DNA from: an uncultured Lachnospiraceae bacterium
GTDB taxonomy: Bacteria > Bacillota > Clostridia > Lachnospirales > Lachnospiraceae
Direction of reading: 5' to 3'
NCBI GenBank assembly: GCA_902788035.1
Contig: CADAIL010000020.1
Coordinates: 41,958 to 101,355, forward strand
DNA length: 59,398 bases
Shown: in pieces, positions 53,013 to 59,398 of the stretch
Numbering within the stretch: the first letter of the stretch is position 1
Layout of the letters: every line of letters starts with the position of its first letter
The notes under the pieces: model-generated
Seen by the model: the letters and a program-made list of their open reading frames with translations, nothing else
What the model was told of the DNA's origin: nothing
Databases searched by the model: none
Translations under genes and position numbers: made by a program

Positions 53013-53225
53013 CTATTTATTACAGTAAAACCTGATTTCATCCTCTATGTTGTTATAATTCGTCTTCAGCCCATCTTCGAACATCATTTCAAACGTATCT
53101 CGCGTAAAGTCATTTTCCTCAGTTTTCAGATATTTCAACAGATCATCGATTTGGCTTTTGCTCACGCTGAAAGATGTCACAGGAATAAAATAAGTTATGG
53201 TCAGTGATTTGCCGGTCATCTGCAT
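53013..53225 (-). CDS. Small hypothetical protein or gene fragment
   Basis: 70 residues, strongly charged and helix-prone in the second half (SKSQIDDLLKYLKTEENDF, FEMMFEDGLKTN). No good ribosome site is seen upstream, so it may be the 3' fragment of a lost gene. No family is recognised. Confidence 0.3.
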   Translation of the reverse strand: MQMTGKSLTITYFIPVTSFSVSKSQIDDLLKYLKTEENDFTRDTFEMMFEDGLKTNYNNIEDEIRFYCNK

Positions 53226-53338
53226 CTCAGTAACTATTTAGAGACAATATCAAACATTCTTTCAAAAAGCTATTGAAAAATAAAAGAAGTTATGTCAACT
53301 ATGGTATATATTAACTCATGAAAAGGGAGGAGACAAAG

Positions 53339-53542
53339 ATGGCAGATTGTTATGGGATTTATGGGGAATCGATGGACGGCTATACCGCATTCAGAGCAGC
53401 AAATGTGGCAATGGTTTATTACGAGAAACATCTGGAACCAGGAAAAAGTTACAGAATGTATTGTACGGAAGAGGAGCTTCAGGATCTTAAAGAAAGAGAA
53501 AAGATGGGGGTGGTCCGAATTTGCAATATTTACGATGTTTGA
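53339..53542 (+). CDS. Small hypothetical protein
   Basis: ATG 53339 with GGGAGGAG 6 bases upstream gives 67 residues; an in-frame ATG at 53318 lies before this site. MADCYGIYGESMDGYTAFRAANVAMVYYEK is followed by a charged helix (TEEELQDLKEREKMG) and ends VVRICNIYDV. It looks like a small soluble protein of unknown role. The strong ribosome site supports translation. Confidence 0.5.
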   Translation: MADCYGIYGESMDGYTAFRAANVAMVYYEKHLEPGKSYRMYCTEEELQDLKEREKMGVVRICNIYDV

Positions 53543-53610
53543 AGGTGTTACCGTGGACGGACAAGCCTGCCACTATGATACAAGGAAATAATATAACGGG
53601 GGAGGATACT

Positions 53611-54042
53611 ATGGACTGGGTTACATTTATAATTATTTGGCTGTTTCAGTCGGCTGTGAGATTGGTTCTTACAATACTGCGCCATGTACTTGTCTTTGAT
53701 AGTTTGGTGATCGCAATGTTCACCGGAGTCTGGCTTCATATGGAAAGTGGGCGCGGAATGGGGCTTGGGGCATCGTGGTTGATTGGTATCGCCGTCTTTT
53801 TCGCGTTGTTGGCTTTGTCCACGAAGAAGGTCACGGCTGTCATATTGTCGGTGATCGCAACAGTCTTCTGGACCATATCCCTGGAAGAAATATGGCGGGG
53901 ATGCTTCTATCCGGGAGTCGAGGCGTTCGGGAGTGAGAAGCTGATCGTGTGGAGCATCATCTTCCTGATCGTGAACATCGGGGCGCATATCAACTCCTAT
54001 GCACGGCTGAAGTTCATGACGGAGGTTGAGTCTGAAGTTTGA
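53611..54042 (+). CDS. Small four-helix membrane protein, unknown
   Basis: ATG 53611 with GGGGGAGG upstream gives 143 residues. Hydrophobic segments lie at about 3-24, 28-46, 56-72, 75-97 and 112-132. No catalytic motif is recognised. It follows the 67-residue gene by 68 bases and may be co-transcribed with it. Confidence 0.6.
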   Translation: MDWVTFIIIWLFQSAVRLVLTILRHVLVFDSLVIAMFTGVWLHMESGRGMGLGASWLIGIAVFFALLALSTKKVTAVILSVIATVFWTISLEEIWRGCFYPGVEAFGSEKLIVWSIIFLIVNIGAHINSYARLKFMTEVESEV

Positions 54043-54542
54043 TTATCAGCACCGCATTTGATTGGCTGCATTCTCGCATCCGACAGCATGAAGGACGGGT
54101 ATACGGAAAAAGCTGTATTATTTGCAAACTCCTATTTAAACCCTAATACCCTCACTCCCGATCCGGACAGCGGGAAAGATGGCAGCCCGAATTGAGTTGA
54201 TGCTCTGTCATTTGTACCATAACTTAAAAGCTCTGACGCTAAAATCAAAAAGCGATAAAATTGATGCCAAAATGAAGAGTAAAAAGCGGTATAATGGAAG
54301 CGTCTATGATATATGGCTTTATGCGGGTCGGCATTCTTGGACAGTCAAAGGGCGATAGCAGCATAGACGCTCTCAAAAGCCCTCAGAGGGCTGTAGGAGC
54401 CACATAAATCGATATCGACATGGGGCAGGGTGAGTACAGAAACGTCCTGAAAATGGCCGATAGAACGCTCTGATCACGGATAGATATACGCTGACAGTAA
54501 CTAAAGATGACAGATTCGCTGAGAAAATGAGGGGAAACAGGA
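54043..54542. other. 500-bp gap upstream of the restriction-modification gene
   Basis: No intact gene is seen. A short open stretch up to 54195 may be the 3' remnant of a gene. TATAAT at 54290-54295 is followed by the inverted repeat AGCGTCTATG (54299-54308)/CATAGACGCT (54362-54371) and the small hairpin AGCCCTC/GAGGGCT. These could be a structured leader for the enzyme gene. Confidence 0.4.
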
Positions 54543-57332
54543 ATGACAGAAGCGGAAAGAAGAGAAGCTGCCAGGAAATTTATAAACCACTGGAGAGGAG
54601 TTGGGGATGAGAAGCAGCACAGCCAGCTCTTCTGGGTCTCACTCCTGCAGGATGTTTATGGCATGGAGAGCGTCAAGGAAAACGTACAGTTCGAGCGCCG
54701 CGTTATCGTGGACGGACAACAGAAGTACATAGATGTGTATCTTCCGGAGACAAGGGTCATGATCGAGCAGAAAGGCATGACGCATGACCTCACGAAGCCG
54801 GAACCTCAGTCCGGCGGCATCATGCTCACTCCGTATCAGCAGGCGAAGAGATACGCCAATAACATGCCTCTGGATGAGATGCCGCGTTATATCGTCACAT
54901 GCAATTTTCAGGAGTTTCGTATCTACGACCAGAACAAGCCCGGACAGGATCCGGAAGTCATCCGGCTGGAGGCCCTGCAGGATGCCGCCTATCGGATGGA
55001 ATTCCTTGTAAAGAAAGAGCATGCATCCCTCTCCGAGGAGATGAAGATCTCCATGCAGGCAGGCGAGATCGTCGGCAGGCTCTATGACGCTTTCTACAAA
55101 CAGTATAAGGATCCTGCAAATGAACACTCCCAGCAAAGTCTGAATGCCCTCTGTGTACGTCTTGTATTCTGCCTGTACGCCGAGGATTCAGGCCTTTTCG
55201 GCACGCATGGTATGTTCCATGACTATTTGGCTTCCTATCCGACAAAACACATGCGAAAAGCCCTGATTGATCTGTTCAGGGTGCTGGATCAGCCTGAAGA
55301 TGAGCGGGATCCGTATCTGGATGAAGATCTTGCTGAGTTTCCATACGTGAATGGCGGCCTATTTTCTGATGAAAATATAGAAATCCCCCATTTTACCGAT
55401 GAGATACGTTCTCTTCTCCTGCAGAATGCCAGCGAGGATTTTGATTGGAGCAGTATTTCTCCTACCATCTTCGGAGCTGTTTTTGAGAGCACGTTGAATC
55501 CGGAAACAAGGCGGTCCGGCGGGATGCATTATACGTCGATCGAGAACATTCACAAGGTCATAGACCCGTTGTTCCTAGACGAACTGCGGGCAGAACTGGC
55601 TGAAATCGAGGATATACCGGTCGTCCGTACACGTAAGAACCGGCTTGAAAAGTTCCAGGAAAAGTTGGCGTCGCTGACTTTTTTGGATCCGGCATGCGGC
55701 TCCGGAAACTTCCTTACGGAGACGTATCTGTCGCTCCGGAGGCTAGAAAATGAGGTCATCAGGCAGCGGATCGCCGCTGATCGGAATGAAGTCGCAGGAC
55801 AGATAATGCTGGATTTCGGTGGTACGTATTCCATCAAGGTGTCAATCGGCCAGTTCTACGGCATAGAAATCAATGACTTTGCTGTGACTGTCGCAAAGAC
55901 GGCTCTTTGGATTTCCGAAGAACAGATGATTCGGGAGACGCAGGAAATTATTCACACGAATATTGATTTTCTGCCGCTGAAGTCCTATGCAAACATTGTG
56001 CAGGGGAATGCGCTGAGGATGGATTGGGCAAGCCTTGTGCCGAAGGAACAGCTTAGCTATATCATGGGGAACCCGCCGTTTGTCGGAGCCCAATACATGA
56101 CTAAGGCTCAGAAAGCGGAATTAATGTCGCTATTTGAAAAGAATAAACGAGCGGGCGTACTGGATTATGTATCGGGGTGGTATGCCATGGCTGCAAATCT
56201 CATTGAAAAAACAAATATCAAGGCAGCATTTGTCTCTACCAATTCCATCACGCAGGGGGAACAGGTCGCCGTCCTCTGGAAACACCTGATGGAGGTCCAG
56301 GGCATTCATATTGACTTTGCGCATACTACATTTGTCTGGTCCAGCGAGGCGAATTTAAAAGCCCACGTTCATTGTGTCATCATCGGTTTCTCTTTTGGGA
56401 ATGATGCAGGCAGGAGGAGGTTATTTTCAAGTGATGGATGCAAATGCACATATAACATCTCTCCATATCTTACCGAAGGGCCGACAGTGTTTATCGTGAG
56501 TAGAAAAAAGCCGCTTTGTGATGTGCCGGCGATTACGAAAGGGTGTCAACCCACAGATGGGGGAAATCTGATAATTGAAGAGGATGAACTCAAGAGTTTC
56601 TTAATGAAAGAGCCGCTTGCGCGGAAATATATCAAGCAGTTAATTGGCGCAAGAGAGTTCATAAATAACAAGAATCGCTATTGCCTTTGGCTGGTGGACG
56701 TTAGCCCTGCGGAGTTAAGGAAGATGCCCTTGGTCATGGAGAGAGTTGAAAAGGTTAGAGACATGCGCCTTGCGAGTACAGATCCCAGAACACGCTTGCT
56801 TGCGGAAACGCCAACAGTATTTCGCGAAACTTACAATCCCAAGACCTATATCGTCGTGCCTAGCACGTCATCGGAGAGGAGGCGTTATATTCCGCTGGGA
56901 TTCCTTGATGAAAATGTAATTTCCACGAATCTGAATTTAATAATCCCGGAAGCCGCTCTATATCATTTTGGCATATTGACCTCGAATGTCCATATGGCAT
57001 GGATGCGTACAGTTTGCGGACGACTAAAGAGTGATTACAGGTATTCAAAAGATATAGTTTACAATAACTTCCCTTGGCCTTCCCCGTCTCCGGAGCAGAA
57101 AGCCATGATCGAGCAGACCGCCCAAGGAATCCTGGATGCCCGTGCCCTATATCCGGACAGCAGCCTTGCGGATCTGTATGACCCTCTGACCATGCCTCCG
57201 GAGCTTCGAAAGGCGCATGATCGGAACAACGTAGCCGTTATGAAGGCCTACGGGTTCCTGACCAGTATGTCAGAGGCTGACTGTGTGGCTGCGCTCATGA
57301 AGATGTATCAGGAACTGACAGAGAAAGCATAA
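54543..57332 (+). CDS. MmeI-like single-chain restriction-modification enzyme (type IIG/IIL)
   Basis: 929 residues. The N-terminal nuclease domain shows the PD-(D/E)xK set Asp64 (YIDVYLP) and Glu75-x-Lys77 (MIEQKG), spaced almost as in MmeI. A helical linker (about 160-330) leads to the adenine methyltransferase: motif I FLDPACGSGNFLTETY (about 380-395), and motif IV MGNPPFVGAQYM (about 509-520). The target-recognition part (about 600-860) follows and a helical C-terminus ends the chain. Such enzymes methylate one strand and cut away from the site, with one recognition domain serving both. The nuclease residues appear intact. A Fic gene follows 70 bases on. Confidence 0.88.
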   Translation: MTEAERREAARKFINHWRGVGDEKQHSQLFWVSLLQDVYGMESVKENVQFERRVIVDGQQKYIDVYLPETRVMIEQKGMTHDLTKPEPQSGGIMLTPYQQAKRYANNMPLDEMPRYIVTCNFQEFRIYDQNKPGQDPEVIRLEALQDAAYRMEFLVKKEHASLSEEMKISMQAGEIVGRLYDAFYKQYKDPANEHSQQSLNALCVRLVFCLYAEDSGLFGTHGMFHDYLASYPTKHMRKALIDLFRVLDQPEDERDPYLDEDLAEFPYVNGGLFSDENIEIPHFTDEIRSLLLQNASEDFDWSSISPTIFGAVFESTLNPETRRSGGMHYTSIENIHKVIDPLFLDELRAELAEIEDIPVVRTRKNRLEKFQEKLASLTFLDPACGSGNFLTETYLSLRRLENEVIRQRIAADRNEVAGQIMLDFGGTYSIKVSIGQFYGIEINDFAVTVAKTALWISEEQMIRETQEIIHTNIDFLPLKSYANIVQGNALRMDWASLVPKEQLSYIMGNPPFVGAQYMTKAQKAELMSLFEKNKRAGVLDYVSGWYAMAANLIEKTNIKAAFVSTNSITQGEQVAVLWKHLMEVQGIHIDFAHTTFVWSSEANLKAHVHCVIIGFSFGNDAGRRRLFSSDGCKCTYNISPYLTEGPTVFIVSRKKPLCDVPAITKGCQPTDGGNLIIEEDELKSFLMKEPLARKYIKQLIGAREFINNKNRYCLWLVDVSPAELRKMPLVMERVEKVRDMRLASTDPRTRLLAETPTVFRETYNPKTYIVVPSTSSERRRYIPLGFLDENVISTNLNLIIPEAALYHFGILTSNVHMAWMRTVCGRLKSDYRYSKDIVYNNFPWPSPSPEQKAMIEQTAQGILDARALYPDSSLADLYDPLTMPPELRKAHDRNNVAVMKAYGFLTSMSEADCVAALMKMYQELTEKA

Positions 57333-57402
57333 AGAAGCTCTTCGATGCTGCCTTTGTACTGGAAGGAGAGTACCGTTAGTGCCGCACTATAAGGAGAAAG
57401 AA

Positions 57403-58194
57403 ATGAGTCAAAGTGATTATAATAAAACGCTTTTATTCTGGAAGAGTAAAAATATACAGACAGATGCTGAGCTTGCGGAAGTTCTGAATGGTTACAGGGT
57501 CTCCTTTGCGTACAATTCCGGAAATCTAGAAAACGAGCATATCACTTATAATGACACCAGAGAGATCTTTGATCATGACGGCGTCACTTCATATACAGGC
57601 GATCTTCGAACGCTCTTTGAGATCCGGAATCTGAAAGATGCACATGAGCTCTTTCTGGAAGCTTTTCAGGAAAAGAGACCTCTGGACGAAACTCTCGTCA
57701 AAGATTTTCATAAACGCCTTACCCGGAACACATATGACACGAGGCGCTATCAATTGGGCGAGCGTCCCGGGGAATATAAAAAACATGATTACGTGACCGG
57801 CAGGAATGAGATTGGTGCTTCCCCAGAAGATGTCCGGGAGGAAATGCGGGAGCTGCTCGATGAAATGCATGACATTCCATCTGATAAAACACTGCTTGCC
57901 GCCGCTTATTTCCATGTGAAATTTGAGAATATCCATCCTTTTGCGGACGGTAACGGACGTGCCGGTCGTCTGACCATGAATTATTTCCTTGTCATTAATG
58001 GGCATCCTCCAATTACAATCCATCAAGAGGACCGCAAAGATTATTATTCAGCGCTGGAAGTCTGGGATGAATCTCAGGAATTAACGCAAATGGTGCAATT
58101 CCTGAAAGAACAGACTGTCAAAACATGGGAGAAGCAAGTTTTAAGAAGTGAAAATGTCAGGCTTAAACATTCCGCAAAGCTGAGTCAGTTTTAG
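57403..58194 (+). CDS. Fic-family AMP/nucleotidyl-transferase, class II autoinhibited
   Basis: ATG 57403 follows AAGGAG at 6 bases, giving 263 residues; GTG 57379 with its own GGAAGGAG is also possible (271 residues). The catalytic Fic motif is HPFADGNGRAGR (about residues 180-191), complete. An N-terminal inhibitory motif SGNLEN (about 38-43) fits the [S/T]-x-x-x-E-[G/N] pattern of class II Fic proteins, so the enzyme is likely kept inactive in the cell. Fic proteins attach AMP or other groups to protein hydroxyls. It follows the restriction-modification gene and may share its transcript. Confidence 0.92.
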   Translation: MSQSDYNKTLLFWKSKNIQTDAELAEVLNGYRVSFAYNSGNLENEHITYNDTREIFDHDGVTSYTGDLRTLFEIRNLKDAHELFLEAFQEKRPLDETLVKDFHKRLTRNTYDTRRYQLGERPGEYKKHDYVTGRNEIGASPEDVREEMRELLDEMHDIPSDKTLLAAAYFHVKFENIHPFADGNGRAGRLTMNYFLVINGHPPITIHQEDRKDYYSALEVWDESQELTQMVQFLKEQTVKTWEKQVLRSENVRLKHSAKLSQF

Positions 58195-58474
58195 TTAAGA
58201 GGGTATTTCCTGCAGTGCTTGCAAAAAACCAGTAAACGAGAAATAATAGGTTTAATGAGTGTGATTTGCACCACATATAGGATGTTGCTCATCAGAGCGA
58301 CACAAAATATAGATGGCATTGTCGAACTTGAGTGACAGATTCGTGTCATTTCGTCCGCATTGTACATAGCGTGATAAAAGATTGCAGGTAATCCGTGTGG
58401 TTGTCCGCAATCTTTTGTTTTCGGTAGTTATTGCACCCAGCGCTTGCCTGGGTACATTTATGACAGAAAATACT

Positions 58475-58520
58475 AAGAATCCACACAGCGGATTCTTATT
58501 TTCTTCGTCTGCAAAGTGTC
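58475..58520 (+). repeat. Hairpin-plus-tail repeat, copy 3
   Basis: AAGAATCC (58475-58482) pairs with GGATTCTT (58490-58497), followed by ATTTTCTTCGTCTGCAAAGTGTC. The tail matches the guaA copy closely; the stem does not. Confidence 0.7.
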
Positions 58521-58683
58521 TACATAATTTTTCTTACTTGCCTCTTCGAAGGTCAAGATTGCACTTAAAAAAATCTGCCTGAATGAAACACATTGTCTCC
58601 CTGAAGCGTATTATAAGTGAAAAGCTTTTCAGTCACGTATACGAAAGATGAAGGTTATTTGCAAGACAGGAGGCAGACGCAAG

Positions 58684-58755
58684 TTGGATCAGAAGGTGTT
58701 TACACAGACCGTCCAAAAGTGGAAGGATACAGTCTATCGTCTGGCATATAGTTAA
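58684..58755 (+). pseudogene. N-terminal stub of an ECF sigma factor
   Basis: From TTG 58684, with AGGAGG at 58668-58673, the frame reads LDQKVFTQTVQKWKDTVYRLAYS and then stops. This matches the start of sigma region 2 in ECF sigma factors (KDTVYRLAYSYL). Nothing homologous follows the stop, so the rest has been lost. Confidence 0.5.
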
Positions 58756-58874
58756 TGGAAGAAAATTGTATTGAGGTTGCGTTTCGATATTAATTGACAA
58801 ATAAGATCCAGAGAAATGCAACGGAGTTATTCACCGGACATGTTTGTTACTATATTTTGGTGAAAGTAGAAAAT

Positions 58875-58930
58875 TTGACAATACCCAATGGATACGGTAC
58901 TATATGAAGTGTGTCGTATCCATTGGGTAT
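58875..58930 (+). promoter_or_regulatory. Promoter embedded in a 16-bp perfect inverted repeat
   Basis: TTGACA (58875-58880) and TACTAT (58898-58903) are 17 bases apart. ATACCCAATGGATACG (58881-58896), lying in the spacer, is repeated inverted at 58915-58930. A protein bound to both arms would cover the promoter and start site. It reads towards hicA with a leader of about 190 bases. Confidence 0.6.
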
Positions 58931-59098
58931 ATCTGTTCCTGATCGGATGAGTTAAAAGCTATTGGCAAAAGCATAGATGGTAATTGTTGGCTTTTGCTTA
59001 GCAGGTGTAAGAGCAGGTTGAATTTGATAAAAGCTAAATTATGGTCAGGCACAATGTTGACACCATATATAACACCAAGTATAATATAGGAGTAACAT

Positions 59099-59350
59099 AT
59101 GTCTACATGGGATAAACTGATTAGCCGCATCTTCTCATTATCAAAAGATCTGAGGTTCAGTGAATTGCGAAAGATATTGGAAAGCTATGGCTATACTATG
59201 TATGCACCAAGAAGCGGAAGCAGTCATTATACATTTCGGAAACCAAGAAAACATCCGATAACAATTCCTAAACATGAACCGATTAAACGGATTTACGTGG
59301 AAATGGTCAGGAAAGTGGTCGAGGAGGAGTCTGCAAATGAAAACGATTGA
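59099..59350 (+). CDS. hicA: HicA-type mRNA interferase toxin
   Basis: 83 residues with TAGGAG before the ATG. HicA toxins have a small double-stranded-RNA-binding-like fold and cleave mRNA. The central motif is present: LRKILESYGYTMYAPRSGSSHYTFRKP (about 23-49), with the catalytic His in GSSHYTF, and a basic strand HPITIPKHEPIKRIYV. The stop overlaps the start of the following hicB by 14 bases, the normal coupling. The chain has an N-terminal extension of about 20 residues relative to minimal HicA. Confidence 0.88.
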   Translation: MSTWDKLISRIFSLSKDLRFSELRKILESYGYTMYAPRSGSSHYTFRKPRKHPITIPKHEPIKRIYVEMVRKVVEEESANEND

Positions 59351-59398
59351 CTATTATATGAGTCTTCCATATAAGTTAGAAATTGTCCCTGATGTCGA
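59337..59398 (+). CDS. hicB: HicB antitoxin, 5' end only (cut by window end)
   Basis: ATG 59337 begins MKTIDYYMSLPYKLEIVPDV, matching the N-terminus of HicB antitoxins (YYMSLPYKLEIVPD). It overlaps the hicA end. Only 20 codons are in the window. Confidence 0.8.
   Translation, partial: MKTIDYYMSLPYKLEIVPDV

Larger units (their letters stand above)
58195..59098. other. 900-bp gap with gene and repeat remnants
   Basis: No intact gene is supported. It contains copy 3 of the hairpin-plus-tail repeat (58475-58520), an ECF sigma stub (58684-58755) and the palindromic promoter before hicA (58875-58930). The remaining short frames have no ribosome sites or recognisable sequence. Confidence 0.5.

Noticed and set aside
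58382..58582. 66-codon frame in the gap before hicA
   Set aside because: It consists largely of the hairpin-plus-tail repeat and has no ribosome site.

Overview
The window looks like chromosome from a low-to-mid GC anaerobic Firmicute, most probably a gut or rumen Lachnospiraceae (Clostridia). This rests on gene content: strong GGAGG ribosome sites, a thrS T-box leader, glnA followed by an ANTAR regulator, Rex, a rubredoxin-fused NADH oxidoreductase, a mannose-family PTS with DUF956, GHKL/LytTR signalling and several GH3/GH78 glycosidases. The assignment is inferred; no rRNA or tRNA gene is present to confirm it.

Layout. 0.1-3.6 kb: a membrane-anchored, divergent GH78 rhamnosidase-like protein. 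3.7-5.8 kb: a nitrogen unit with a strong promoter, a terminator-like hairpin in the leader, glutamine synthetase and an ANTAR protein. 6-7 kb: an orphan HicB-like gene facing left. 6.5-15.5 kb: a LytTR response regulator and GHKL kinase, a GH3 beta-glycosidase, a GtrA-like membrane protein, and a domain-permuted GH3 enzyme behind a long structured leader. 15.6-19.9 kb: dtd, a YfcE-type phosphoesterase, a rubredoxin-NADH oxidoreductase, mscL and a sigma-factor fragment. 19.9-20.8 kb: an 890-bp MITE-like element. 20.8-24.1 kb: mannose-type PTS (IIAB-IIC-IID-DUF956), leftward. 24.5-31.8 kb: a TetR regulator, an MMPL/RND transporter, a 1253-residue lipoprotein rich in LxxG and alanine repeats, and a small membrane protein. 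32-40.7 kb: cell envelope and housekeeping genes (ddl, murF, plsC, ispE, a GntR regulator, murI, a DUF1934 protein, thrS). 40.8-45.4 kb: a LacI regulator, a small membrane protein, rex and a polysaccharide deacetylase-like protein. 45.5-47.1 kb: an IS256-type element with a frameshifted transposase. 47.5-50 kb: a hemolysin III-family protein and guaA.

Everything right of guaA (50-59.4 kb) looks accessory: a HAAS-FtsW fusion with a PadR regulator, an AbiE pair whose toxin gene has lost its catalytic core, small orphan proteins, a single-chain MmeI-like restriction-modification enzyme with a Fic protein, an ECF sigma stub, and a HicAB pair cut by the window end. Three copies of a short hairpin-plus-tail sequence lie at 50.0, 53.0 and 58.5 kb. 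The first sits directly at the guaA 3' end, a known integration hotspot, so this may be a stack of inserted modules; no integrase is visible.

The most distinctive non-coding content is a set of dispersed repeats. One is a ~170-200 bp long-hairpin family (three near-full copies and several remnants) whose apical stem differs between copies yet stays palindromic. Another is the MITE-like element whose inner ends resemble that family. A third is a ~150-bp GCAGTC-rich sequence found inside the MITE and, inverted, next to the IS256 element.
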